Source: Mogibacterium sp. (GTDB lineage Bacteria > Bacillota > Clostridia > Peptostreptococcales > Anaerovoracaceae). From it: a stretch of 64,000 nt of DNA. Location: the NCBI GenBank assembly GCA_017512145.1, contig JAFWHB010000028.1:124001-188000 (forward strand), given 5' to 3'. The notes under the pieces are model-generated. The model was not told the origin of the DNA, did not search any database, and saw only the letters and a list, made by a program, of their open reading frames with translations. Position numbers and translations under genes: made by a program. Positions 45,847 through 54,816 of the stretch are shown here, one piece after another. How positions within the stretch are numbered: position 1 is the first letter of the stretch; each line of letters opens with the position of its first letter.

Positions 45847-46109
45847 TGACCACATTCTGGCAGCTGATGCTGGCGGGACTGGCGGCTATACTCATCATCA
45901 TGCTGGTCCTGATGTTCATGAGGAAGACCACTCTGGACAAACTCAATTACATATTTGCTATGAATACGGTCATCGTTCTCATAATCCTGACCGTAGGCTT
46001 CATAGATGGAAGAGAGGATATGTATATCGATATCGCTCTCAGTTATTCCATACTCGGATTTGTTACATCCGTTATCCTGGCTAAGTATATAGGAGGGCGC
46101 AAGAAATGA
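45843..46109 (+). CDS. mrpF: Mrp-type antiporter subunit F
   Basis: A small three-span protein of 88 residues. The segment MRKTTLDKLNYIFAMNTVIVLIIL and the ending SYSILGFVTSVILAKYI fit MrpF. It overlaps mrpE and mrpG by four bases each. Confidence 0.85.
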   Translation: MMTTFWQLMLAGLAAILIIMLVLMFMRKTTLDKLNYIFAMNTVIVLIILTVGFIDGREDMYIDIALSYSILGFVTSVILAKYIGGRKK

Positions 46110-46432
46110 CAGCTTTGAACATCATAACGATCATTCTGTGCGCTGCAGGAATTCTGTTCATGCTCTTTGCGCTGACCGGAATCGTAAGATTCCCGGACTT
46201 CTATACAAGACTCCATGCCCAGGGAATAGGAGATACACTCGGAGCATTCCTGATAATGCTCGGAATGGTTCTTACAATAGGACTTCATCTTATGTCACTG
46301 AAGGTCCTGCTCATTTTCATAATTATCGTACTTACGAATCCGCTTGGAACCAACCTGATGATGATCGCTGCTGTACGCAGAGACGATTATCAGGAGTATA
46401 ACAGCAAGACAACTGAGGATACTGACAAATGA
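46106..46432 (+). CDS. mrpG: Mrp-type antiporter subunit G
   Basis: A 108-residue three-span protein. The family motif GIVRFPDFYTRLHAQGIGDTLG is plain. It overlaps its neighbours by four bases on both sides. Confidence 0.92.
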   Translation: MTALNIITIILCAAGILFMLFALTGIVRFPDFYTRLHAQGIGDTLGAFLIMLGMVLTIGLHLMSLKVLLIFIIIVLTNPLGTNLMMIAAVRRDDYQEYNSKTTEDTDK

Positions 46433-46668
46433 CACTGATTCTTGAGGCAGTTCTGCTGCTTGGGCTGATAGGAATAACGGTAGCCATAATATTCGGCAAG
46501 GATCTTATGACCTCTGTCGTTATTTACTGTGCCTTCAGTTTCATTACGATGTTCCTGTACATTGTTATGGGAGCGCCTGACGTCGCATTTACCGAGGCGG
46601 TCATAGGTGTTATTTCGACAGTATTCTTTATCATAATTCTCAGATCGATCAACAGAAAGACCAAGTAA
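46429..46668 (+). CDS. DUF4040/MbhD-like subunit
   Basis: A 79-residue three-span protein corresponding to the DUF4040 segment of MrpA or to MbhD (DLMTSVVIYCAFSFITMFLYIVMGAPDVAFTEA, the APDVAxTEA motif being diagnostic). Here it is a separate gene instead of part of MrpA. It overlaps mrpG by four bases. Confidence 0.88.
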   Translation: MTLILEAVLLLGLIGITVAIIFGKDLMTSVVIYCAFSFITMFLYIVMGAPDVAFTEAVIGVISTVFFIIILRSINRKTK

Positions 46669-46677
46669 TCAAACCAC

Positions 46678-47448
46678 ATGAGAAGAATCGCAGCAGTGAT
46701 AATGTTAATAGTGGTGATCACCGTTCCGTTCATAGCGTTCGATGTTCTGCCGGTAATAGGGGACCCTGAGTCGGCCCCTAATACTCATGTGTCTGATTAT
46801 TACATTGAGCATGCTATAGATGAATGCAATTCACCTAACATGGTAACTGCTGTTATCGTCGACTACAGGGCATTCGATACCATGTTCGAGACGACTGTAA
46901 TGTTCCTCGCAGGAATCGCCGTCGTTCTCATTCTTGCGAACCGCCCGCGCAAGAGGATCCCGTCAGCAGGCTCATACAAACGCTCAATGACTGTTGCCGG
47001 AAGGGCTATTTACAACACAGTCAACAAGGACGTAATGATCTCGGCCATCGAGCCAGTCATTCTTGTCTATGCAATATACGTTCTCTTCCATGGCGAGGTC
47101 AGCCTCGGAGGAGGATTCCAGGCAGGAGCTCTCATCGGCATGACATATCTTCTGGACACCATGGCAGTCAGGAGAGAGAAGCCTCTCTTCAGACTCAATA
47201 AGTTCCAGTCTGGCGCCATCGCAGGGCTTGGACCTTTCATTTATGCAGTTACAGGTATTGTGTCGATAATAGGCGGCGGACTTTACCTTGAATACAACAA
47301 GCTGCCGCTGGACATTCATCAGGCTGAGCTCCACTCAATAGGTATCACTGCCGTAGAGGTCGGTGTAACCATCGGAGTTGCCGGCACGATAATAACGATA
47401 CTTAACGCTCTCATAGAGAGGATATCCTTCGATGATGACAACGATTAG
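46678..47448 (+). CDS. mrpB: MbhE-MrpB fusion subunit
   Basis: A 256-residue protein in two parts. Residues 1-90 resemble MbhE or the last MrpA segment (TAVIVDYRAFDTMFETTVMFLAGIAVVLIL). Residues 110-256 are MrpB, with the motif HGEVSLGGGFQAGALIGM. It overlaps mrpC by 17 bases. The MrpA C-terminal parts are thus spread over this and the preceding gene. Confidence 0.88.
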   Translation: MRRIAAVIMLIVVITVPFIAFDVLPVIGDPESAPNTHVSDYYIEHAIDECNSPNMVTAVIVDYRAFDTMFETTVMFLAGIAVVLILANRPRKRIPSAGSYKRSMTVAGRAIYNTVNKDVMISAIEPVILVYAIYVLFHGEVSLGGGFQAGALIGMTYLLDTMAVRREKPLFRLNKFQSGAIAGLGPFIYAVTGIVSIIGGGLYLEYNKLPLDIHQAELHSIGITAVEVGVTIGVAGTIITILNALIERISFDDDND

Positions 47449-47812
47449 CGCATTTCTTGCATCAAAGGGAATATATCTGCTGACACTGATACTGCTCTCA
47501 CTCGGAGTGGCAGGTATTATAGTGTGCAACAATTACATGAAGAAGCTGATCTGCATGAACATCATGCAGGTAGCAGTCATTTTCTTCTTCCTGTGCTTCG
47601 GACAGAAGGACGGAGGAACGATACCTGTAGCTGTTGACGGTCTTGTCAAAGCAGCAGATTATATCAATCCGCTGCCTCACGGCCTCATGCTGACAGCGAT
47701 TGTAGTCAGCCTCGGTACTACAGGTGTAGGACTTTCGCTGCTCTTCAGAATAATGGAGAAGTACGGAACAATAGAAGAAGACGACCTTATCAAGAGAGAA
47801 AAGAAATTCTGA
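47432..47812 (+). CDS. mrpC: Mrp-type antiporter subunit C (NuoK-like)
   Basis: A 126-residue three-span protein. It shows GVAGIIVCNNYMKKLICMNIMQVAVIFFFLCFG and the ending PHGLMLTAIVVSLGTTGVGLSLLFRI, typical of MrpC/NuoK. The start overlaps mrpB. Confidence 0.9.
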   Translation: MMTTISAFLASKGIYLLTLILLSLGVAGIIVCNNYMKKLICMNIMQVAVIFFFLCFGQKDGGTIPVAVDGLVKAADYINPLPHGLMLTAIVVSLGTTGVGLSLLFRIMEKYGTIEEDDLIKREKKF

Positions 47813-47828
47813 CAGGAGACTATAGAGA

Positions 47829-49304
47829 ATGATGCAGAATCTGCCGGTTCTTATAATAGTGACGCCTCTTTGCTCAGCGCTTCTCTGCCTCTTGCTCACC
47901 TTGATCAACAAGCATTTTGGAAGAGCAGTGGTAGTGATCGCGACTGCGGCTTCTCTTGTCATGTCTGTGATACAGCTAAAGAGCGTAATAGAAGACGGAG
48001 TCATTCACTATGCGATCGGCAATTATGCTCCGCCGTTTGGTATCGAGCTTGTAATAGATTCTCTTAATGCTCTGATCATTGTTGTGATAGCTCTTATAGG
48101 TTTCATGACAGTTCTCTTTGCAGAGAACTTCGGAGATAAGAGGCCGGTAGTTAAGGGCGGCGCTAATGCTATTCTGGCTCTCCTGATCACAGGACTTCTG
48201 GGGATGACTTCGACAGGGGATATGTTCAACCTGTATGTATTCCTTGAGATAACATCGCTCTCAGCATACTGCCTCATAGCTCTCGGCGGCAGCAAGGGCG
48301 TTGTCTCAGCCTACAGATATATGCTGGTAGGAACTGTTGCGGCTACTTTCTACCTGCTCGGAATAGGAATTCTGTACTCGGCCACAGGAACTCTCAATAT
48401 GGGGGACCTTGCGACTATCCTCAACGAGGGCGGCTTTGATGAGGTCATGCTGGTATCAATGAGCTTCCTGATCGTTGCATTTGGTATCAAGATGGCTCTG
48501 TTCCCGTTCCACGGATGGCAGCCTTCTGCATATACTCACGCTGAGCCTGGCACAAGACCGCTTATCACAGGCGTAATGGGGAAGATACCTGCACTTGCTA
48601 TGTTCAGATTCTTCTTCTGCATATATGGAACTGACTTTATCTATGTAAGGTATCTTCTTGTACTTCTCGGGATATTCTCAGTTCTCGGAATGCTCTACGG
48701 CTCGATCATGGCGATGGCACAGAATGACATACGCAAGATGCTCGCGTACTCATCAGTCGCTCAGATAGGATATATCTCGCTTGGATTTGCCATAGGCACT
48801 CCGGTCGCTCTTGCAGGCTCATTCCTGCATATGATGGGACACGCCTTCATGAAGGGCGGCCTCTTCTTCTGTACCGGAGCGATCAGATATAAATTCGGCA
48901 CAACAGATCTTAATGAATTTGGCCGCATCTACAAGAAGATGCCTATAACCAGCGGTCTTCTGGTCATCGCTTCACTGTCCATGATCGGTATTCCGCCTAC
49001 AGCAGGCTTCTTCAGCAAGTGGTATCTGGCTCTTGGCGCTGCAGGGCGTCATGAATGGATCTACATCGCCGTACTCGTGATTTCAAGCCTTCTCAATGCT
49101 GTATATTTCTTCAGACTGATCGAGAAGGTATTCATCCAAAGCAGCAAAGGCCTTAAGGACAGATGGAGCAAGGGTGAACTCGAACTGCCTCTGACCATCA
49201 TTCTGCCGGTCGTCGTATGCTTCCTTGCTATACTCGGCATCGGAGTCTTTAATGTCAAGCTGTTCGATATTCTCATGCTGACGCTGGAGGGGGTGGGCCT
49301 ATGA
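47829..49304 (+). CDS. mrpD: Mrp-type antiporter subunit D (first copy)
   Basis: A 491-residue ND2/4/5-family subunit of about 14 spans. The proton-channel motifs appear as FNLYVFLEITSLSAYCLIAL (Glu in span 5), KMALFPFHGWQPSAYTHAEP (Lys in span 7) and DIRKMLAYSSVAQIGYI. It exchanges cations for protons with the other large subunits. It overlaps the next gene by four bases. Confidence 0.92.
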   Translation: MMQNLPVLIIVTPLCSALLCLLLTLINKHFGRAVVVIATAASLVMSVIQLKSVIEDGVIHYAIGNYAPPFGIELVIDSLNALIIVVIALIGFMTVLFAENFGDKRPVVKGGANAILALLITGLLGMTSTGDMFNLYVFLEITSLSAYCLIALGGSKGVVSAYRYMLVGTVAATFYLLGIGILYSATGTLNMGDLATILNEGGFDEVMLVSMSFLIVAFGIKMALFPFHGWQPSAYTHAEPGTRPLITGVMGKIPALAMFRFFFCIYGTDFIYVRYLLVLLGIFSVLGMLYGSIMAMAQNDIRKMLAYSSVAQIGYISLGFAIGTPVALAGSFLHMMGHAFMKGGLFFCTGAIRYKFGTTDLNEFGRIYKKMPITSGLLVIASLSMIGIPPTAGFFSKWYLALGAAGRHEWIYIAVLVISSLLNAVYFFRLIEKVFIQSSKGLKDRWSKGELELPLTIILPVVVCFLAILGIGVFNVKLFDILMLTLEGVGL

Positions 49305-50809
49305 TGGATTTTATGGCTCTTGAATTAAGACCCCTGTTTGCGGTTCTTGTGTCGCTTATAGCGGCATGCCTGATCTATTCTCTCGGTGAGAGCATCAGGC
49401 CGAATGCAAGGGAAGGCATCACCATAACAGCTGCCATTCTCAAGATAGTGCTTGTATACTCGATGATCCCTGCGGTATTAGAGGGCAGGGAGATCAGCCT
49501 TGAGGTTTTCCCGGTAGTCAAGGGAGTCAGCTTTGCTTTCAATGTCGATCCTGCAGGCATGGTCTTTGCTTGCGTCGCATCGACCCTGTGGATACTGACA
49601 TCCTTCTATTCGATCGGTTATATGAGAGGCCACGGAGAGAAGAATCAGACCGGATACTACGCAGCATTCGCTATGTGTCTGTCGGCTGCGACGGGACTTT
49701 GCTTTGCCGCTAATCTTCTGACTTTCTTCATCTTCTACGAAGTGCTGACTGTAGCGACATATCCGCTGGTAGTCCATTACAGAGATGAAGAGGGAACAAG
49801 ATCCGGCCGCAAGTATCTCGCATATACTCTTATCAGCGGTCAGATATTCTTTGCTGCGATGGTAGTTGTCTACGCGGTAGCAGGTACACTCGACTTCACT
49901 CCTGGCGGTTTCCTGACCTCCGAGATGCTGCCGATGCCATGGGCGCTTGTCATATTCTTCATGATGATCGGCGCAGGCATTGTCAAAGCGGGTGTAATGC
50001 CTCTTCACAGCTGGCTGCCTGCAGCGATGGTAGCGCCGACTCCTGTCAGTGCTCTGCTCCATGCAGTAGCAGTCGTCAAAGCCGGAGCATTCTGCACTCT
50101 CAGAGTGGTGCTGTATGTTTTCGGACCTGGACTTGCAAAATCCTGCGGAGGATCGGATATCCTCGCCTGGATGGCAGTCTTCACGATACTTGTATCCTCG
50201 CTGATCGCCATGAGGAAGACAAATCTCAAGGCCAGACTTGCTTTCTCGACCGTCGGACAGCTCTCATACATTGTGCTCGGAATCTGCATCCTGACTCCGT
50301 TCAGTACAGCAGGAGCCCTGTATCATATTGTTGCGCATGCCTTCATGAAGATCACACTCTTTATGGCAGCCGGCGCTATATTCGTAACAACACACAAGAA
50401 AGACATCACAGAGATTGTAGGACTCGGCAGGAGAATGCCTGTGACCATGATGGCATTTACCGTAGCGTCATTCGGAATAGCGGGATTCCCGTTCTTCGTC
50501 GGATTTGTAAGTAAAGCGAACATAATCTTCGGTGCTGTAGAGATGGGCAGGCCTATATATGTAGCGACTCTTATTGCGAGTGCGCTGCTTGCGCTCGGAT
50601 ATCTGATGCCTGTCGTACTTGTAGCATTCAAGAAGAATATCGTTAATCCGGAGTTCATGGAGAGAGGAGAGGCCAACCTCTGCATGCTGATCCCGCTTGT
50701 GATCACTGCATGCATATCCATAATTCTAGGTGTAGCACCTAATATTGGCCTTCATCTGTTTGATATGTCACTGATGGCAGGTAACTCTATTTTCACGCCG
50801 CTAATGTAA
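49301..50809 (+). CDS. Mrp-type antiporter subunit D (second copy)
   Basis: A 502-residue ND2/4/5-family subunit. Motifs: [19 protein letters not shown] (Glu in span 5), [24 protein letters not shown] (close to complex I NuoM/L) and [16 protein letters not shown]. The Pro-rich [10 protein letters not shown] segment makes it more complex I-like than the first copy. GGAGG lies before the ATG at 49301. Confidence 0.9.
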   Translation: MMDFMALELRPLFAVLVSLIAACLIYSLGESIRPNAREGITITAAILKIVLVYSMIPAVLEGREISLEVFPVVKGVSFAFNVDPAGMVFACVASTLWILTSFYSIGYMRGHGEKNQTGYYAAFAMCLSAATGLCFAANLLTFFIFYEVLTVATYPLVVHYRDEEGTRSGRKYLAYTLISGQIFFAAMVVVYAVAGTLDFTPGGFLTSEMLPMPWALVIFFMMIGAGIVKAGVMPLHSWLPAAMVAPTPVSALLHAVAVVKAGAFCTLRVVLYVFGPGLAKSCGGSDILAWMAVFTILVSSLIAMRKTNLKARLAFSTVGQLSYIVLGICILTPFSTAGALYHIVAHAFMKITLFMAAGAIFVTTHKKDITEIVGLGRRMPVTMMAFTVASFGIAGFPFFVGFVSKANIIFGAVEMGRPIYVATLIASALLALGYLMPVVLVAFKKNIVNPEFMERGEANLCMLIPLVITACISIILGVAPNIGLHLFDMSLMAGNSIFTPLM

Positions 50810-50831
50810 GAAAGGTTATCATCTGACTCAA

Positions 50832-51575
50832 ATGTTTATCGAAACACTGGAATATCTCGGAATAGCCTTCGTAAGCTCAGCAGCACTTATTGTTCTGAGC
50901 AAGATCATACTGCAGTTCCTCATCAGAAGGCCTGCAGATTATTACAGTGCGGCTGAAAACTACCAGGAAGAGCTGATGCTCAACAGTGCAGGTTTCAGTA
51001 TCAATGAAGAGATCGAAACCAATCCGGAAGGCGAGCTTACAGATGAGAATATCAATGTCGAGCCTCAGATATCTGTAGATGACGCGATCAGGATGAACCT
51101 TGTCGTCCCTGACAAATACAAAGAAGACAAGACAGATACTGATGCCGGACGTGAAGAGACACCTTCGCCTATGGAAGACATCAGGAAGAGCCTCGAGGAT
51201 GCTTATCAGCAGCAGCTTGAGGCAGAGAAGGCATCAGAAGCAGAGCCTGAACCTGAACCTGAACCAGAAGTCGAACCGGTTCCGGAACCAGAACCGGCTC
51301 CTGAACCTGAACCAGAGCCACAGCCTGAGCCGGAACCTGAGCCACAGCCACAGCCTGAGCCGGAACCTGAGCCACAGCCACAGCCTGAGCCGGAACCTGC
51401 TCCTAAGGAAAAACCTAAGAGAAAACGCAAGCCTTCTATGAAGATGAAGAAGGCTGAGCTTACTGAAATCGCACTCTCGATGGGAATCGAGATCCCTGAG
51501 AAGGCGACCAAGCAGATAATACTCGATCTTATCAACCTGCAGCTTGAGAACGATAACGCAGAGGTTAGCAAATGA
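50832..51575 (+). CDS. Pro-Glu repeat protein with membrane anchor and SAP-like tail
   Basis: A 247-residue protein of unknown function inside the Mrp operon. One span lies at residues 8-32 ([20 protein letters not shown]). An acidic linker follows, then about 60 residues of PEPEPQPE repeats (about residues 138-195), a basic patch ([16 protein letters not shown]) and a C-terminal helical module ([28 protein letters not shown]) resembling a SAP or Rho-N-type domain. The repeat may act as a stiff arm between the membrane and a ligand-binding tail. It overlaps the next antiporter gene by four bases, so it is part of the operon. Not a known Mrp subunit. Confidence 0.7.
   Translation: MFIETLEYLGIAFVSSAALIVLSKIILQFLIRRPADYYSAAENYQEELMLNSAGFSINEEIETNPEGELTDENINVEPQISVDDAIRMNLVVPDKYKEDKTDTDAGREETPSPMEDIRKSLEDAYQQQLEAEKASEAEPEPEPEPEVEPVPEPEPAPEPEPEPQPEPEPEPQPQPEPEPEPQPQPEPEPAPKEKPKRKRKPSMKMKKAELTEIALSMGIEIPEKATKQIILDLINLQLENDNAEVSK
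51321..51400 (+). repeat. 30-bp tandem repeat in the Pro-Glu coding region
   Basis: The 30-bp unit starting CAGCCTGAGCCGGAACCTGA is present exactly at 51321-51350 and 51351-51380, with a partial copy to 51400. Exact copies point to recent slippage or unequal exchange. Confidence 0.85.
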
Positions 51576-53338
51576 CAGGACTTATAATGCAGACAATCAA
51601 AGATAATCTGCATCCGGGCCTCATAATGATGGGCTTCGGTATTCTTGTAATGCTTCTTCCTCGTCCGTGCAGGAAGCTGCTTGGCCTCATTGCACCATTA
51701 ACTGCGACCTGGGCGCTTTTCCAGATGTCAGAGACAAGCAGCCTCAGATATGACCTTGCTTCATATATTCATATGGAATTCATCCATTATGACAGTCTCT
51801 CTTTCGCGTTCATGCTGGCATTCTGCATCATTGCAGTGCTGAACGGATTCTACGGGGAGGGCATCCAGCACAGATATGAGTGCGGAATGTCACTGATGTA
51901 TGCAGGCAGTGTTATGGGCGTAGTGCTTGCCGGCGACTGTATATCTTTGATCATATTCTGGGAAATCTCGGCATTTGCATCGATGTATGTTATCTATTCC
52001 AAGCATGACAGGGTATCAGCGAGGGCATCCTTCAGATACATACTTGTACATGGTTTCGGCGGCAACATGCTGCTTGCCGGTCTTATCATATACATGTTCC
52101 ATTATGGCAACAGTCTTGAGAATATCACATCCTGCTATGGTGAGCCTTGCTTCTGGCTTATTGCAACAGGCGTAGCGGTAAATGCCGCAATACCGCCACT
52201 TCACGCATGGCTCCCTGACGCTTATCCTGAATCGACGGCGACTGGTACAGTTTATCTGTCATCATTCACCACCAAGGCAGCGATCTACCTCATGATCAGA
52301 ATGTTCTCAGGTCTTGAGGCACTCGTCTGGATAGGCGCTATCGTTTCGATCTATGCAGCATGCATGGCGATCATGGAAAATGGTATCAGAAGACTGCTCG
52401 CTTACCATATCATAAGCCAGCTCGGCATGATGATAGCAGCGATCGGTGCAGGCGGAGCGCTTGGCGCTGATGCTGCAACTGCACATGCTATTACCAATAT
52501 CATGTTCAAGGGCGTTCTCATGATGGGCGCAGGCGCTGTCATCTATGCGACAGGTAAGAGCAATATCACAGAGCTCGGCGGAATGGCAAAGAAGATGCCA
52601 GTTACAGCAGCATGCTTCCTGATCTCATCACTTGCGATCGCAGGACTTCCGGGACTATCCGGGTTTGTCAGCAAAGCACTTGTCATGGATGCTCTTCACG
52701 AAGGCGGATACACTATCCCGGCACTCCTCGTTACTGCCGGCGGCGTCGGAACTTTGCTCTCCATCACACTCAAGATCAACTGGTTCGTATTCTTCGGACC
52801 ATGCGATGATCCGGAGGAGTCAAAGGTAGTCAGGAAGATACCGGTCACGATGGGATTTGCGATGATCATGGGAACTGTAGTCACTATCCTCATAGGCGTT
52901 ATGCCTGAGAAGTTCTACAGCCTCATGCCTTATGCGACAATAGTTGAGCCGTACCATATGGGCCATGTGCTTGAGTACATTGCGATATTCATCGGAGGCT
53001 CGATACCATTCTTCCTGTATCTTAAGAAGATGAAGCCGCACGATGAGGTAACTATCGACTTCGACTGGTTCTATAGGAAGCCGTTCAACGACTTCATGCT
53101 CTGGCTGTCAAAGCTTGTCGAGCGCATTTTCGCATGGTGCGACAGGAGAGTATCGGGTGCTGCAGGATATCTCAGGACTCACTTCGGAGACCCGACACTC
53201 TGGACAGCATCAAGCAGAAGTGTCAGGATCCGCAAATTTTCCTTCGAGAATGAGAGCAGACTCATTGGCGATGTGTTATCAGCAATAGTTATAGTATTTA
53301 TAATTATGATGATAGGTGCAGCTGTTGTGATGAGATAA
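51572..53338 (+). CDS. Mrp-type antiporter subunit D-like (third copy)
   Basis: A 588-residue ND2/4/5-family subunit. Motifs: [19 protein letters not shown] (Glu in span 5), [38 protein letters not shown] (very complex I-like, with Lys in the KAA turn) and [17 protein letters not shown]. About 90 residues at the C-terminus form an amphipathic/basic extension with a last span ([15 protein letters not shown]). Its start overlaps the Pro-Glu gene by four bases. It is the last gene of the operon. Confidence 0.9.
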   Translation: MTGLIMQTIKDNLHPGLIMMGFGILVMLLPRPCRKLLGLIAPLTATWALFQMSETSSLRYDLASYIHMEFIHYDSLSFAFMLAFCIIAVLNGFYGEGIQHRYECGMSLMYAGSVMGVVLAGDCISLIIFWEISAFASMYVIYSKHDRVSARASFRYILVHGFGGNMLLAGLIIYMFHYGNSLENITSCYGEPCFWLIATGVAVNAAIPPLHAWLPDAYPESTATGTVYLSSFTTKAAIYLMIRMFSGLEALVWIGAIVSIYAACMAIMENGIRRLLAYHIISQLGMMIAAIGAGGALGADAATAHAITNIMFKGVLMMGAGAVIYATGKSNITELGGMAKKMPVTAACFLISSLAIAGLPGLSGFVSKALVMDALHEGGYTIPALLVTAGGVGTLLSITLKINWFVFFGPCDDPEESKVVRKIPVTMGFAMIMGTVVTILIGVMPEKFYSLMPYATIVEPYHMGHVLEYIAIFIGGSIPFFLYLKKMKPHDEVTIDFDWFYRKPFNDFMLWLSKLVERIFAWCDRRVSGAAGYLRTHFGDPTLWTASSRSVRIRKFSFENESRLIGDVLSAIVIVFIIMMIGAAVVMR

Positions 53339-53346
53339 TTCCTTTC

Positions 53347-53375
53347 TTGTTACTACAGGACAGATATTGTATAAT
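53347..53375 (+). promoter_or_regulatory. promoter of the enolase gene
   Basis: TTGTTA (53347-53352) and TATAAT (53370-53375) are 17 bases apart. The start point would fall at about 53382, in the 5' arm of the hairpin that follows. Confidence 0.75.
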
Positions 53376-53379
53376 TATT

Positions 53380-53409
53380 GCGATGCGGATTTACGCATCG
53401 CATTTTATT
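53380..53409 (+). terminator. terminator of the Mrp operon overlapping the eno transcript start
   Basis: GCGATGCG pairs perfectly with CGCATCGC around GATTTA, followed by ATTTTATT. It lies directly after the eno -10. Confidence 0.8.
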
Positions 53410-53456
53410 ACTTAGCTATTAAACATAATATTTAAATAAAGAAAAGGAGAACAATT

Positions 53457-54752
53457 ATGTCAACTAAGATCGTAAGAGTACTTGGACGTGAAATTCTTGA
53501 TTCCAGAGGCAATCCGACAGTAGAGGTAGAGGTAGAACTCGAAGACGGAACTGTCGCTCTCGGAGATGCACCTAGCGGAGCGTCCACAGGCATTTACGAA
53601 GCTCTTGAGCTCCGTGACGGAGACAAGGCAAGATACGGCGGCAAGGGCGTACAGAAGGCTGTAGCTAACGTTAACAACGTACTTGCAGGCGTTGTAACAG
53701 GAATGGAAGCTTGCGACATCAAGGCTATTGAGAAGGCTATGATGGAGGCTGACGGAACTAAGGACAAGAGCAACCTCGGAGCTAATGCTATCCTTGCTAC
53801 ATCACTCGCATGTGCAAGAGCAGCAGCTGCTTCAATGAAGATGCCTCTCTTCAAGTTCTTCGGAGAGCTTTCAGGCGTTAACGGATCACTTCTTCCAGTA
53901 CCTATGATGAACATCCTCAACGGTGGTGAGCATGCTTCCAACACAGTAGACGTTCAGGAATTCATGATCATGCCTGTAGGAGCACCTAGCTTCAAGGAGT
54001 GCTACAGATGGTGTGCTGAGGTTTATCATCAGCTCCAGAAGGAACTCAAGAAGGCCGGCCTTTCAACAGGCGTAGGTGATGAGGGTGGATTTGCACCTGA
54101 CCTCAAGGATGAGTTCGAGGTAATGGATTACATGATGAAGGCAGTTCAGGACTGCGGATATGAGCCAGGTAAGGACTTCGTATTTGCAATCGATGCTGCT
54201 GCTTCCGGATGGAAGACAGACAAGGTTGGCGAGTACAAGCAGCCTAAGAGCGGCAGAGTATTCACATCCGAAGAGCTCGTAGACAACTGGGTACAGTTCT
54301 GCGAGAAGTATCCAATCGCTTCAATCGAAGACGGTATGGACGAAGAGGACTGGGAAGGCTGGCAGCTGCTGGTCAAGAAGCTCGGCGACAAGGTTCAGCT
54401 CGTAGGAGATGACCTGTTCGTTACAAACCCTGAGAGACTTGCTAAGGGAATCGAGCTCGGAGCAGCTAACGCAATCCTGATCAAGCTGAACCAGATCGGA
54501 ACTATCTCCGAGACTCTCGAGGCTATCTCGATGGCTAAGGCAGCAGGAATGAACGCTATCGTTTCACACAGATCAGGTGAGACAGAGGATACTACTATAG
54601 CAGATCTCGTAGTAGGAACAGCTACTGGTCAGATCAAGACCGGAGCTCCTGCAAGAACTGAGAGAGTTGCTAAGTACAACCAGCTCCTCAGAATCGAAGA
54701 GGCTCTTGGAGCTGACGCAGCATTCAGCGGAAGAAGCCCATTTGAGAAATAA
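53457..54752 (+). CDS. eno: enolase
   Basis: Converts 2-phosphoglycerate and PEP. The 431 residues show [19 protein letters not shown] at the start, the GASTGIYEA loop, the lid [10 protein letters not shown] and the signature [17 protein letters not shown], followed by [10 protein letters not shown]. Metal-binding residues sit in the expected strands. AAGGAGAAC precedes the ATG. Codon use is that of a highly expressed gene. Confidence 0.98.
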   Translation: MSTKIVRVLGREILDSRGNPTVEVEVELEDGTVALGDAPSGASTGIYEALELRDGDKARYGGKGVQKAVANVNNVLAGVVTGMEACDIKAIEKAMMEADGTKDKSNLGANAILATSLACARAAAASMKMPLFKFFGELSGVNGSLLPVPMMNILNGGEHASNTVDVQEFMIMPVGAPSFKECYRWCAEVYHQLQKELKKAGLSTGVGDEGGFAPDLKDEFEVMDYMMKAVQDCGYEPGKDFVFAIDAAASGWKTDKVGEYKQPKSGRVFTSEELVDNWVQFCEKYPIASIEDGMDEEDWEGWQLLVKKLGDKVQLVGDDLFVTNPERLAKGIELGAANAILIKLNQIGTISETLEAISMAKAAGMNAIVSHRSGETEDTTIADLVVGTATGQIKTGAPARTERVAKYNQLLRIEEALGADAAFSGRSPFEK

Positions 54753-54766
54753 ATAATAAATAAAGC

Positions 54767-54796
54767 GGGGCGCCGCATGGCGTCCCGACCCTTTTT
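54767..54796 (+). terminator. intrinsic terminator after eno
   Basis: GGGGCGCC pairs with GGCGTCCC around GCAT (one G-U pair), followed by GACCCTTTTT. Confidence 0.8.
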
Positions 54797-54816
54797 CTGC
54801 AGGGAGAATAAGCAAT

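Noticed and set aside
51100..51613. Open frames in other phases rich in Asn/Leu/Ser or Gly/Ser
   Set aside because: They arise from the CCTGAACCTGAG-type repeat in the Pro-Glu gene, and overlap a well-supported frame.
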